DNA of 64,000 nucleotides from Ziziphus jujuba (GCF_031755915.1 NC_083380.1:30414501-30478500); one strand, 5' to 3'. Positions 36,291 to 49,340 are shown, counted from the first letter of the stretch. Program-made: numbers and translations. The notes: generated from the letters alone by a model not told the origin.

Positions 36291-37134
36291 GGGGAATTTG
36301 ACCCAATATCCCTGTTTCAGCGTCTTAATGAAATCTACCCACGTTGTTTTTATTTTTTTTATTTTACCCTTTTAGTTTTTAATATTATCCAGTTATCCTT
36401 TTCAAATACCAAAAGAAAAAATTAAAAGTGAAAGCTATTCCATTTTTTCCCTTGCGAAGAAAAGAGAAAGAGGAAGTGAGGGATAATGGTGAAGCCGCTT
36501 GGGATGATCGGGGAGAGTTCACCAAGAGGAGGGACAGGTGGAGGAAGCATCCGAGACTTAGCAATCACTCTTTTCTTCTCTTTGTTTTTATTTCTTTCTT
36601 TTGTTTTCGGAAAACAACTTACAACAATCCATCGATTCATAATAATATTTTAAACAAAAAAATTATATATGATCAGTGATCACGGACATGGAAAAAAATT
36701 AGTAATCAGATTAACTGGCCTCCTTCCTTGAAATGACTCCAATTCTAAAAGCCAAAAATCCACAGCCGAAAGTAAAAGAAAATAAATAAATAAATAAATA
36801 AAAAACTACACCCTTTGTTATTAGGATTTGATAGTTTTGTAAAATATTCTCTTTTCCATGCAGCCGTTCCACCAAGACAGATCTCCTTGATGATCTTGAG
36901 TGCAGGGAAGAAGGAAGAAGAAAGAAGAAAAAAGGGAAGAAGGAAGAAGAAAGAGTGCAGGTATATGGGGGATTGCGGCGTGGGTTTCTCGAAGGACAAA
37001 AAGAGAGCAATTAAGTCATTTTTTATTTTTATTAGGGACAAAATAGATATGAAGGGGCAAATAAAAAAATTTTAAAAGACTATGGGTATATTTCGTTAAG
37101 TCCTCCAAACGAGGGGTATTGGACCAGATTCCCC
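36291..37134. mobile_element. Non-autonomous MULE, 844 bp
   Basis: Terminal inverted repeats of about 28 bp (GGGGAATTTGACCCAATA... and, reversed, GGGGAATCTGGTCCAATA...) are flanked by TAAAATATT at 36282-36290 and 37135-37143, a perfect 9-bp target duplication as made by Mutator-like elements. The same duplicon at 8383-8760 lacks the insert. No transposase is present. The inside has purine-rich strands that give long meaningless frames (for example K/E/R-rich). A captured exon is possible around 36470-36560 but is not identified. Confidence 0.88.
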
Positions 37135-37726
37135 TAAAATATTTGGGTTTGCAGCGGTTGAAGCAAGGGTGCAACCCAGACCATTTGTGGTGAAGTTGGT
37201 GCTCTGAAATTGATGGGACTGAGCCATCAAAACTGGTAGGGTCTCGGCTACCTTGAAATTGATTGGTTTGTTTATCATGTCAGGATCTAAGTCACTCAAA
37301 AGGAATCTTAAATTGTAACAACTTGTGTGGATGTTTATTATACTTTTTTTTCTTATTTAAACAGAAGTTTTTTTTTTTTTTTTTTTTAATTAATGAGCTG
37401 TTATGTTATGACTTTTATTTATTTCCATTAGCTAGCAAACTTGTTTTTACTTTTTCCTTTTTTCCCAAATAAATATCCAATTTAAATATTGCATACTAAA
37501 TTATGGATATACATCAACACGAATACATAGGCTTAAGTGCAATTTAGTATCCCGCAGATTTTAGTGTTTGCATACCTAATATCCTCAAAACATATATAAC
37601 ATATAAGTAAAGCAATTAAAAAGTAACCTAACAAGAGCGTATGTACATAGGAGTTGGAAACGAAAATGAAAACCAACAACATCGAAAGCAAAGATAGTTC
37701 CATAGCCTTTTAAGATCTTCAATTTC
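37135..37726. other. Remaining duplicon and RLP 3' flank
   Basis: 37135-37340 continues the duplicon shared with 8540-8760. 37600-37726 matches the sequence after RLP stop codons elsewhere. No gene is seen. Confidence 0.55.
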
Positions 37727-38075
37727 TTGGATAGCTCCTTTGCCTTCTCCTTTTGCATTGCATCTTACTCAACCATCGATGCTTCCTTACATTCACAATG
37801 TCACCAACAACTACTCCAACAACAAGCCCACTTATGTATCATATCAACACAAATTTCCACTCCAATTTGAATAGAGACTTGAATCATCATTTTTTTTCCA
37901 AAAACTGAAGGTGGCAGTGACAGAGACTCTAAAACATCACATTTCTTAAACAAGAGATCACCACACAGTTGAGGGTTTCCCTCAATTGAACTACTGTGAA
38001 GCGTATTAAGTTGGTTCCCTTGGAGTATAGGCCCTTGGAGGGTTTCCCTCAATTGAACTACTGTGAAGCGTATTA
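37727..38075 (-). pseudogene. RLP C-terminal fragment with local 66-bp duplication
   Basis: The minus strand reads GPILQGNQLN, then SSSIEGNPQLCGDLLFKKC, an acidic stretch and a frameshifted membrane segment; about 100 codons remain. Within it a segment starting 'gagggtttccctcaattg' is tandemly repeated (37972 and 38038, period 66 bp). Upstream LRRs are absent. It resembles the C-terminal piece at 8973-9221 more than the other copies, consistent with the shared flanks of these two loci. Confidence 0.75.
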
Positions 38076-40710
38076 TTTTTAAAATATACCATTGAACTGG
38101 ATAATCTATGTTTATGTTTTCTTGCAAAATTATTAAATAATTTTAAATAATAAAACAATGGTGCCAAGTTTGACTAGAAAGTATCCATGATAAGCTACAA
38201 TATTCAACCAATGAGGAATCCTCATTTGTAGTATTTGCTTGTATATATTTACTGGACCCTTAGATGAAGTTTTCATACATATCTTTAGCAATGAGTGCCT
38301 GAGCTTCCATCCATGAGGAAGATTTAGGGAAAATAATTTGTCACAAGGGATTATCACAATAAAGCATGATATATTGTAAACATGAAATTTTTAATTATTA
38401 CATGTTCTTCTCTGTTTCTGTGAAAGCATGAATTTATTATATCAGCGAGTATTTGAAATACTTGTTAATTAATGTTTATGTTTTATATTTATGTTTATGT
38501 TTTATATTTTTCTTTTCTGCTTGAAAAATCAAGCATATAATTTATACAATGACAAAAGTAGAAAAGTTTTTCAAAATGATCCTCATTTTATAAAGAGTTT
38601 GAAAAGGTTTCCACTTTAGTGTACTTAACTATCATTTGAAGCATTAGCCAATTCTGAATAACTTAAGTAAAACTTTTCAGAAAAAAAATGAAAACCAAAA
38701 ACAGAAAACCGAAAACATAAACGTTATCAAATTAGTGGTTAATTGTCATGGTTTTATCACTGTTTTCATTGGGTTTCAGGAATATTCTTGGTTCACTGTG
38801 GAAGCAATATCACGCTTCCAAACAAGAGCTTGTATTCTTGTTTATATGGTAAAAGCTGGAAACTCTGATGCAATTCTAAGGAACTGCAAGATCTCATCAT
38901 TAAATCCTTTGCCAATCAATGAAGCACTTCTATTCTATCCTATCCAGAATGGAAGACCGAAACATGTTTGGACGGTGAAGTCTTTGGAGGTAAGTCTCTG
39001 TCAGTCTTTGTATCTATTTCTTTTTTAATTGTTTTGTGTTTTGGGAATAGATATTAAATTGGTTAAAGTCTCTTTGTTCTGGTATTATTTAGTAGTAACC
39101 GATGGTTTACTAGTAAGAATAAGTAGTAGCCTCCAGTGATGACTTGACTAGTACTGACTATTTGGAATGAGTTGAACTTAAAAATAAAAGTGTTCATTTC
39201 GTGAGAAATCATTCACTGGGCCGGGTTTACAAGTTCATATATGGAATCATAACAACACAATGCATGCTACGTATTAAGGACAAAAAAGTAAAAGAATAAT
39301 AATAATAATAATAATATAATTATTAAAAAAAAAAAAAAAAAAAGAGGAAAACGAAAAAGAACAAGTCAGAGTAAAGTGGTTAGGAATAGCTGCATATTTC
39401 TGATTTAGCCTCAAACTCTCCATTTAGAAAAATTGAGTCACAAGATTAAAGTCTTAAACAGAAAAGAAAAAATATTTTCATAGAAGGTGTATATATGTTG
39501 ATTATTCTTTTCTTCAATTTTTTCGTTTCATTTATGAGATCATCCATCTGCATATATTGATTATTAATTGTATAATATAAGTAAAAACATCCAAGGTGGA
39601 TGCAAATTATTCTTTTTATTTTGAAAATTGAAGAGTTGTTATATGTTATCTCTTTCAACAGACTACTAGCTAGGCTTGAAAATTTGATTAAGAGCTAAGC
39701 TTGAAAGAATTTATCATAACCAAAATGGTAGGTTCAGGTAGTGCTTAAGAAACTAACAATTTCACGGCTAATTCATTTATGTGGTACTGATGTTGAGTAG
39801 ACTGAATCATGGAAACTTAATCCACTTTTGGCATCTGCAGAGAAAAAGAAAATGGAAACTGTCTGGTTTATAAACTCCTACTAATATAAGATGTCCCCTT
39901 TGCACATTGCAAAGTGATCAAAGAACTAAGAGTGACAATCCTACGAAAATTCATGTTCATTGGAAGAGATGCATGAAAACTTCTACAGGTCATTGCTCAT
40001 TACGGTCTGTAAACTATAAACGTATATGTTAAGCAAATCTATGAATAAGAATTCCTTATTTGTAGAATTGAGCAGAATATTGTTTCTTATCATGGATGCC
40101 TTCTAATCAGTGTTCGTACATTATGCTTATTAAAAATAGAACATGATCGAATACAATATGCCCCTGGTCAATTGATCGACCTCTCTTTTTCTTGCCTCTT
40201 GTCAACTCTGTTTTCTTTAGAGAAGAAGTCTAGCTTAGATTCCATTGCATTGATATATTTCCCTTTATTTTTGGTAATTTTGTGGTTTTCATGCGAGTCC
40301 TACGAGAATTTTTTCAAAATATTGAAATAATAAAGTAAAGCAATGGTTAAATTCTACCAGGTTTAGTCAATTCCAAGCCGTTTTCATTTTTCACCTAGGG
40401 AAATTCACGGCTAGTACATGCAATTCAAAGAGGGTGAAGACAAATTCCAAGCAGTAGGTAACATGATATTTAAGATAGAAAAAAAGAAGACAAGCATAGC
40501 AGCTCACTTATGTTTATGTACAACAGCAGAGATAGTTGAAATAAAAAACCAACACCATAAAAAATAAGGTCTAGACTAAGTTTACAACAACAGCAAATGT
40601 ACATAGGAGTTTTGACCGAAAATAAATAACGTATGTACATAGGAGTTGAAAAAGATAAAGAAAACCAACACCATAAAATGCAGAGATAGTTCCATAGCCT
40701 TGGAAGCACT
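38076..40710. other. Intergenic DNA with RLP flank duplicons, no gene
   Basis: 38690-39245 is the inverted partner of 16590-17480. A 97-codon plus-strand frame at 38735 has no recognised domain. 39690-40710 is the RLP 3'-flank duplicon seen at 17490-18825. 39295-39345 is an ATA/A-rich microsatellite. Nothing else is supported. Confidence 0.55.
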
Positions 40711-43532
40711 TCAATTTCTTTGATATCTCCTTCGCCTTCTCCTTTTGCATTGCATCTTAACCAACCATCCATGCCTCCTTATGATCACCATGTCGCCAAG
40801 AGCTACTCCAACAACCAGCCCACTCACGAATCCTACCAACACAAATTTCCAATCTAATTTGAACATAGACTCTAAATCATCATTTTCTTCAAAAGCTGAA
40901 GGAGGCAGTGACGAGGGCTCTAAATCACCACATTTCTTAAACAATAGATCTCCACACAATCCTGGGTTTCCCTCAAATGAACTGCTCTTGAATGCACTGA
41001 ATTGGTTCCCTTGAGGTATAGGCCCTGTAAGCTTGTTGTATGATACATTGAAGCTTGCAAGGAACATAAGTTGCTTTAACTGTTGAGGAATCTCTCCGGA
41101 AAGGTTGTTTTGAGAAAGGTCCAATGATTCAAGTTCCGTTAAATTCCCCAACGACGATGGGATGCAACCAGTGAGCATGTTGTTTGAGAGATTTAAGGAG
41201 CGAAGGGACGTTAGATTCCCAAAAAGTGTAGAAATCTCTCCTTCAAATTTATTGCTTGACATATCAATAAAAGCAAAGATATCTTGGATGGCTCCATAGT
41301 ATCTATTCACCCCTTTGGTTGTAATTGTGATTGCAAAACGAATTTTATCTTGGTACAGTGCAGTTTTTGGAATAGTAAAATTAAATATCACACCCAAATA
41401 TGTAAAAGGATGGGGATCGATGGCCTTCATAGCATTCCAACTGGAAACGTAATGAGATGGCAACTCACCTGTGAAATTATTGAAAGAGATATCAAGCACT
41501 CTCAACTCAGGGAACCCGATATAACCTTTTGGTTTCTCAATTACACCGTAGAACCCGTTGTGTTGTAGTATGAGAAGCTTCAAGACTGGAAGGGACCCCA
41601 ACCAAGATGGAAAAACGTCACTCAGCTGATTGTTGGAGACAACAATACCTTCAAGCATCTTACAGTTGGATAATGTTCTTGGCAGCTGCCCCTGCAGCTT
41701 ATTATAACTAAGATCAATTATTCTCAAGTTACTTGCCTTGTTGTTGCATATTTTTGGAATGATGCCTTTAAAGAAGTTGTTTCTTAAATTTAGCACATAC
41801 AAGGTACTGCTTAAGTTTCCCAAACACTCTGGAATATTCCCATCCAATGTGTTATTAGACAAATCAAGGTTGTAAGGAGAACTCAGATTGCAAAACATAA
41901 TTGGAACTTCTCCACTAAGTAGGTTATTTGACACGTTATAGAACACAATGGATGGTGGAGGAATCGGTAGTGTTCCTTGCAACCTGTTAAATGAAACACC
42001 AAATGTAAGTAAGTTAACCCACGGAAGAGCTACAGGCAGAAAGCCTGTTAGCAAGTTGTCCTCAATGCTGAAGCTGACCAAAGTGTCTATGCTTGTCTTC
42101 CACATCCATTTAGGTATTTCACAGCAGATCTGGTTTTTAGCAAGTGACAACCGCTCCAGCTCGTTTTGATGCCTAATAAAATATGGGAATTCACTTAAGT
42201 TGCATGACTCGAGTGCTAAAAGCTTGAATTTTGAGCTCGTTGCATTTTTGTTTCCTTTGCTAAAAAGTAGCGATAAATTATTTCTACCAAGATCAAGGTA
42301 TGCAAGACTTTTCATTCTGAAAAACATGTCAAATTCCAAAGCGCCATTTAATTTGTTAGAATGGAGATAAAGAGTCTCAAGATTCATGAGGTTAGATAAC
42401 GATTGTGGAACACGACCATGCAACTGGTTATCTGAAAAATCTAGGAGGTTTAAATTAGTAAGGTTAGATAATGGTGGGATTGGACCAAATAGTTGGTTAT
42501 AACGAAGAACTAATTTTGTGAGCCGGGTAAGATTTTGAAAAGAACGCGGAATGTGACCACTAAAACTGTTTTCTGAAAGGACTAGAAAAGTAAGTTGGGT
42601 AAGCTTGCCTAGTGAAGATGGAATAGGTCCTGAAAATCTAATAGATCCAATGAGTCAAGCATTTGGATTGAAGAAGGTAAGCCACCAGAAAACCCACTTC
42701 CACCAAGTTTCAATTCTTTAAGAGGACTTTTATGGTGGAAGTCAGGAATATAGCCCTTGAGATTGCCATTGGAACTTACATCTAGAATTCTAAGGTTTGG
42801 CAATTGAAAAACTCCAGAAGGAAATTCACCCTGCAACTCACAATCAGAAAGCATTATATATGTCAAAGAAGTAAAATTAGCAAGATAATCAGGTACCCTG
42901 GATGATAAATCTACTCCACTGAGATGAAGTACTTCTAAATTAGTTAGGTTTTGTAGTAAGCTACCTAAATTGGGACTTCTAAGTTTTGAAATTATTGAGT
43001 GAACATTTTCATTGTGATTGAAAGACAAGTCAAGATGTGATAACTTATACAAGTGTGAAATTTCTAGAGGAATTTGACCCCAAAAAAAACAATGAGAGAG
43101 GTTGAGATAAGTAAGGCCCAAAAGTTTACCAACAGCAACAGGAATTTCAGAGGAATTGAAATCATTATCAGCAAGGTTCAGGCTCTGAAGGTGAACAAGA
43201 TTGAAAAGGGTGCTGTTAGAGTTGGTAGAGCCAAATAAACAGCTACTACTAAGATCGAGTCCAATCACATGACCAGTCTTGCCATCACATTGGACTCCAT
43301 TCCATAAGCAGCAATTGCTTGAATTTACTCCATGAGATTTCCACTGCAGAACCTTAGGATCACATAGAGAAGCAGATTTGTGAATGGCAAAGCTATCCTT
43401 GAACTGCATCAAGGCAGAGCTTTCATCATCATGACAAGCTGGTTGTACAGAAGTAAAAGAGTTAGCAACTACAATCTCCAATACCATAAGTTTCAAAAAT
43501 AGACACAAAAACAAAACTAGACACCACCCCAT
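40711..43532 (-). pseudogene. Receptor-like protein broken by a 16-bp deletion
   Basis: The ATG at 43532 (MGWCLVLFLCLFLKL) opens a signal peptide, the LRR N-cap (PACHDDESSALMQFKDSF, NCCLWNGVQCDGKTGH) and early LRRs. An upstream in-frame ATG at 43604 lies within a few bases of the TATA box and is unlikely to be used. After LDSLDLLD, at about 42636, 16 bases present in the intact paralogue are missing, and the frame stops at 42609. The other frame continues without a stop through the remaining LRRs, island, C-cap (GNPGLCGDLLFKKC), membrane helix (VLVGFVSGLVVGVALG) and basic tail to 40711. So one indel separates it from a receptor of about 930 residues. It is otherwise close to the 19.75-kb copy in the C-terminal half. 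Confidence 0.88.
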
Positions 43533-43607
43533 AATGCTTTGATTTTTTTCTGTCAAGTCTCTTTTTCTCTTAGATAAGCATGAAGGTTCAACTAAATAAA
43601 GCATTTC

Positions 43608-43618
43608 TTATATAGAGG
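43608..43618 (-). promoter_or_regulatory. TATA box of the frameshifted RLP
   Basis: Minus-strand CTCTATATAAG lies about 76 bp upstream of the ATG at 43532. This decides the start, because the ATG at 43602-43604 would fall upstream of any normal transcription start. Confidence 0.6.
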
Positions 43619-45848
43619 AGCGTGGAAAAGATTCTTGTATATATAGTCAAAATTTACTTATTTTTTATATACGTCCAATGAGTCATATTATCTACAAAAT
43701 AGTTGCTTGTTTGTGTTCTATACGTCCAGTAAGTCAACTAATCATGAAAGAGCTTGATGCTTTCGAAGTCGTCTCTGCGGGGCCTGACAATGCCAAGACT
43801 TAAGCCAATGTATTATCTCCAAGAAAGCTAAAACAAGAAATTAATAAATAGATGGGTCACCACAAACTCAATAATTCATTTCTCACATCTTGCTATGTTC
43901 AACATATGTGAGAGACTTATCTGCCAAAAATGCACTTTCAACGTCCAACCACACACGTTTTGGTCCCACATTTTTCTTATCACTTGACTTTCTTGAACTG
44001 TAAGTTGAAAAAACAAAAAAAGAGAAAACAAAAAATTTCAAACAACAAAAAAATATGCAACTTATCCAAAGAAAATATACAAGAGTCACAAGATTAAAGT
44101 CTCCAACAGAAAAGAAAAAATAATTTCATAGAAGAAATATATATGTTGAATATTCTTTTCTTCAATTTTTTCATTTCTTTTATGAGATCATCCATCTGTA
44201 TGTATTGATTATTACTGTATATAATATAAGTAAAAATACCCAAGGTGAATGCAAATTATTCTTTTTATGTTGAAAATTGAAGAGTTATTATATATGATCT
44301 CTTACAACAGACTACTAGCTAGGCTTGAAAATTTGATTAAGAGCATAAGCTTGACAGAATTTATCAAAAACAAATATGGTACGTTCTTGTAGTGGTTAAG
44401 AAACTAACGATTCCACAGCCAATTCATTTACGTGGTACTGACTTTTAGTAGAATGAATCATGGAAACTTAATCCATTTTTGCCGTCTGCAGAGAAAAAAA
44501 AAAATGGAAACTTTCTTGTTTATTCCTGCTAATATATGATGTTCCCTATGCACATTGCAAAGTGATCAGAGAACTAATAATGACAATCCCATGAAAATTC
44601 AGGTTCATTGGAAGAGATGCATGAAAACTTCTGCAGGTCAATGCTTATCAGTGTCTGTAAACTGTAAGCGTATATGTTCAGCAAATGTGAATTAGAATTC
44701 CTTATTTGTAGCATTAAGCATAATATCTTTTCCTATCATGGATGCCCTCTAATAGCGTCAGTACATTATGCTAATTAACATACAACATGATCAAATACGT
44801 CATGCCGCTTGTCAATTAATCAACCTCTCTGTTCATTGCCTCTTGTCAACTCTGTTTTCTCTAGAGAAAGAAGTCTAGCTTGTTCCATTGCATTTATATA
44901 TTTCCCTTCATTTTTGGTAACTTTGTGGGTTTTATGCAAGTCCTATGAGAGTTTTTCTTCATCAAAGCAAATTCATGTTTGGTAACTTTATTTTCCATTT
45001 CATCTTCTCTTTTTTCTTTTTTTCTTTTTTTGTTTTTTGTTTTCAAAAGCTGCTCTTTTTCTTTTCTCTTTTTTTTTTTTCTTTGTTTTCATTTCATTTT
45101 CACTTTCATTTTTTTTTTCTTTTATAACTTTTAGTATATTATGAGTGGTGTAATATTGAAAATAATTAACCATAATAATAAAAAAATTAATTATTTTGAA
45201 CATTGTAATTATTTTTAAAAATTAGGTAAATAATCATAAAATATAAATTTTTATACTTTTTATAATGTTATTATTTAAGAAATTATTTGAACAATAATGA
45301 AAATCAATTTTATTTTATCAAAATCAATTCACTTGTTTAAGAATTTTTCCTCCTTTAGGAAAAGGATACATTTGCTCCTCTTCATTTGATAAAAGTCAGG
45401 ATTTAGGAATGACCGGTTCTGAAGTTTGACAAAAATAAGAACCTGGAAGAAAAAGGAAAAAAAAAAAAAAAAGTATGTCGTTCAACTTCCAAATCTCTAC
45501 AACCAAACTTGATAATGTTATAATAGGGACCAGCACTTTGATGAAACTCAAAATGTATTGATATCATAAATAACCTTTAGCATGTCAGAAGTCAAACGAA
45601 CAATATGGTTCATGTGTCTCCAACGCAAGTATGCATGTTGGGAAAGTAGTATATGATCAAAAAATTATAGGTTGAAATTTTATAACTGGTTTTAGTTGAA
45701 AAGCATCTTTTCCAATGGAGAACAAGTTAAAGCAATTGAGTTTTAGTGTGTAATTCTTATTTTTCTTATCTTATTGTTTCTTTTTTTTTTTTTTTTTTTT
45801 CTGTTTCTTGTTTAGACTGTCAATCTCTTATATATTTATGTTTTTATC
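43619..45848. other. RLP upstream and orphan RLP 3'-flank DNA, no gene
   Basis: 43740-43930 is the RLP-upstream duplicon. 44330-44960 is a copy of the RLP 3' flank, but no RLP follows it. It breaks off into a pyrimidine-rich run (45000-45130). 45320-45848 matches intron 1 of the NRPB4-like gene (about 6330-6866). No coding sequence is supported. Confidence 0.55.
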
Positions 45849-46754
45849 AGATTTCTTAAGGGCCAAACGTCTAATGAATTATGAGGTTGCCATTCTTCTT
45901 GAGCATAGATGTGATCAACTCAAGCATATGTCTGATAAATCATTGAAGCAACGTTTGGTATGATTTTTAAAACTGCATTGCAGGCTGCTTTATATGAATT
46001 CTTCATATTTCATTTCAACCCATATCTTGCAGCTTTGATTTTTCAAGATTTCTCATATTATTAAAATCTAATTTGTTGTTCAGATTGTTTTAAAAAGCGC
46101 AGCAATACATTAGACACTTCAGCCGCTTCAATAATCGGGATGCTGTAAAGCAAGTTCAAGAGTGCCCTTCAATCTAACACAATGTTCTTATACCTTCATG
46201 GCAAATTTTCTATGCATTTTTCTTTCAACAATGTTACATGGTTCCAGCACTAGTTTAAATACCTAGTACTGAATTTCAATGTGATTATGATGTCCTAGTA
46301 ACTGCTTCTTTGGAAACAAACGCCTTTGGATTATTGAAACTGACTTTTATTTATTTACTTAATTGTATGTCTTGTGTTCGTGATTTCTAGAGCTAGAACT
46401 CTGGTAGCAAAAAGTTGTTCAAATAAATTCTTTTATGTGTGTTTATGTGTTGCCTTTGTAGACTTGGAATATTATATGTACTTGCAAAAAATTTGTGCGA
46501 TTAGATTTTTGTAACTTAACCAAATTACAAAGTCCTTAGTAGATACCAGTTGGCTGAATATAAAGTACATTTTCATCGGTCATCACCACGAAAATATAGA
46601 ATTATAAGCTATGGTTTTTATTTTGAAACTATAAGCTTAATTAATACCATACATTTATCATACTTTATCAAACTTTATAGCTTGCCGTGCTTTGGAAATC
46701 TTTGCCCTGAAACTGTAGAGGACGCTAATGCTGTTGTGCCTTCTCCAAAGGTAA
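45849..46754 (+). pseudogene. NRPB4 fragment (exons 2-5), decayed
   Basis: Exon 2 starts after 'tatcag' as DFLRAK, then 'acgtctaatgaattatgagg' (Cys to Arg and Tyr changes). Exon 3 is at about 46087-46167, with Q-to-K type changes and an altered end. Exon 4 lies near 46531-46566, and its donor context is changed (TATAAAGTAC). Exon 5 (about 46681-46750) has one extra base that turns VLGN into CFGN and shifts the frame; CPETVEDANAVVPS is still readable. Exons 1 and 6 are absent. Introns are retained, so this is a segmental duplicate of the 5.4-kb locus. It precedes an RLP fragment, like the copy at 33.6 kb. Confidence 0.82.
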
Positions 46755-46779
46755 ACCAAATGCCTTGATGATTATTACA

Positions 46780-47938
46780 GAGCTTCTTATGCAGTCAAAA
46801 TTTCATTCATTTATTGTATATACCAGATATAGGATAAGAGAGAAGTATTATCTACAAAATAGTTGATTTTTGTATTATATATATATACTTTTTCTCTGTT
46901 TTCCAAGATAGACTTTGAGTCAACTAATTATTAGAGATTTCAGCTTACAGACCGAGTCAAGTCGTCTCATGGAGGCTTGAAAATGCCAATACTTTAACCA
47001 ATGTATGATCTCCAAGAAAGAAAAACCAAACAATCAAGAAACAGATCGATCAGTGCAACGAACTCTTAATAATTCATTTCTTATATTAAGCTATTTCCAA
47101 CACATGTGGGAGAGATTTGTCTACCAAAAATGTAGTAATTAAACATCCAAACCACACACGTTTTGGTCCTCCATTTTGGATAGTCACTTGCACCTTAATT
47201 TCTATGCAATCGACCTGACTTTTTCAAATTTCTTGAATTGTAAGTTGGAAAAAATCAAAGCAGAAACAAAAACTGTAAAACAACAAAGAAAATGTACAGC
47301 GTAACCAAAGTCTCAAATAAAAAAGGAAATATATATGTTGAATATTAATCTTTGAAAGGAAGGTGATTGCTATAGCCATGCAGTTGTACACAAGTAAATT
47401 AGTTATAACACTTCTCTTTGCATGCATATCCTGTAATATAGTTGTAACCTTGCTCTGTATTCATATCTTGGTTTTACTTAAAGAAACAGGTTTTTCCAAT
47501 CTTGCTTGAATCACTATAGATATTTTTTCCATTACTATGGAATTTTTGAGTGTTATACGCAAGTCCTATGAGAATTTTTCAAAATATTGAAAAAATAAAT
47601 CAAAGCTATAGTTTTAATCTCCCTGGTGTACTCAATTCTAATCCATTTTCATTTTCACCTCAGTAGATACATAGTTAGTACATGCAATTCCAAGATGGTG
47701 AAGAAACAAAATTCCAAGAGGTAGATAACATAATATTTAAGATAGAAGAAAAGAAAACAAGCATAGCAGCCCACTTCTATATGTGCAACAACAGAGATAA
47801 TAGAAAATAAAAGGAAGTTAAAATAGAAAAGCAAGACTAAGTTTACAACAACAGCATAAATGTACACAGGAGTTAGAAAAAGAAAAACAAAACTAACAAC
47901 ATGCATAGCAGAGATAGTACCATAGCTTTGCAAGATCT
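46780..47938. other. RLP-flank duplicon DNA, no gene
   Basis: 46920-47110 belongs to the RLP-upstream duplicon (with 'ggcttgaaaatgccaa'). 47540-47938 matches the RLP 3' flank. The order here (upstream-type DNA followed by a 3' flank) suggests a rearranged junction. No gene is seen. Confidence 0.5.
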
Positions 47939-49340
47939 TCAATTTCTTTGATATCTCCTCCACCTTGCTCCTTTGCATTGCATCTTAACCAACCATCGAC
48001 GCCTCCTTATGATCACAGTGTCACCAAGAGCTACTCCAACAACCAGCCCACTTAAGTATCTTGTCAACACAAATTTCCAGTCCAGTTCGAATAATGACTC
48101 TGCATCACCATTTTTTTCAAAAACTGATGGTGGCAGTGTTGAGGACTCCGAATCACCACATTTTTTAAGTAATGGATCACCACACAATCCTGCATTTCCC
48201 TAAAATGAACTGCTCTCAAATGAATTAAATTGATCCCCTTGAGGTATAGGACCTGTAAGATTGTTATGATATATATTGAAGCTTTCGAGAAACCAAAGTT
48301 GCTTTAGTTGTTGAGGGATCTCTCCTGAGAGATTGTTTTGAGAAAGGTCCAATGATTCCAATGCTGTTAAATTCCCTAAAGACGATGGTATGCAACCAGT
48401 GAGCATGTTGTTTGAAAGGACTAAAAATTATAGGCCCTTTAGGTTCCCAAACAGTTCAAAAATCTCTCCTTCAAATCTATTGCTTGACATATCAATAAAA
48501 GTAAAGATATCTTGGATGGCTCCATAGTATCTCTTCACCCCTTTGATTGTTATTCTGATTGTATAGCAATTTTCAGCATGCAACCAATCAGTCTTCGTAG
48601 CACCAGAAAAGTTCAACATCACACTCAAATATGAAGAAGGAATGGGGTTGATAGCCTTCATAGCATTCCAACTCAAAATGTAATGTGATGGCAACTCACC
48701 TGTGAAATTATTGAAAGAGATATCAATCACTTGCAACTTTAGGAACTCCCAATGGTTTTTAGGTTTCTCAAATAAACCATAAAAACCATTGTGATGCAGT
48801 ATGAGAAGCTTCAAATTTGGTAGGGATCCCAACCAAGATGGGAAAACATCATTCAGTTGATTGTTCGAGACAACTAAACCTTCAAGCATCTTACAGCTGC
48901 AGATTGATCTTGGCAGCTGCCCCTGGAACTAATTATAATTGTGATAAATTATTCTCAAGTTACTTGCATTGTTGCTGCATAGTTCAAGAATGTTGCCATG
49001 AAAGGAGTTGTTTTTTAAATTCAACACATACAAAGTTCTGCTTAAGTTTCCCAAACATGGTGGAATCATCCCGTCCAATATGTTATCAACAAATCAAGTA
49101 AGTAAAGAGATCTTAGATTACAAAATGTATGTGAAATTTAGCCACTTAGTAAGTTATTTGAGACGTTACGACTCATGATGGATGGTGGAGGAATTGGTAG
49201 TACTCCATGCAACATGTTAGATGAAATACGAAATGTACGTAAATGAATCTAGGGAAGAACTTTAGGATGAAAGCCTTTTAGGAAGTTGTCGGCAATGCCA
49301 AAGCCAACCAAAGTGTCTAGGCTTCTTTTTTGGTTAAGTC
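47939..49340 (-). pseudogene. RLP C-terminal half, decayed
   Basis: Minus-strand frames at 48428-48889, 48200-48406 and 47939-48187 give, in order, LRRs (GLVVSNNQLNDVFPSWLGS), the island (YTIRITIKGVKRYYG), the last LRRs, the C-cap, an acidic segment, a membrane helix (VLTRYLSGLVVGVALG, with Arg inside it) and a basic tail. Stops at 48198 and 48420 and further damage at 48900-49340 separate them. Similarity ends near 49340, where the flank shared with 35641-35900 begins. It is about half the length of the family. Confidence 0.82.

Noticed and set aside
36815..37075. Lys/Glu/Arg-rich frame inside the 844-bp MULE as a captured gene
   Set aside because: It comes from GAAGAA-type simple sequence; no recognisable domain, so capture is not supported.
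38735..39028. 97-codon plus-strand frame as a gene
   Set aside because: The inverted duplicate at 16.6-17.5 kb does not preserve the frame, and no family is recognised.
43602..43604. ATG upstream of the RLP signal peptide as the start
   Set aside because: It lies only a few bases below the TATA box and adds a hydrophilic leader; the ATG at 43532 matches the intact paralogue.
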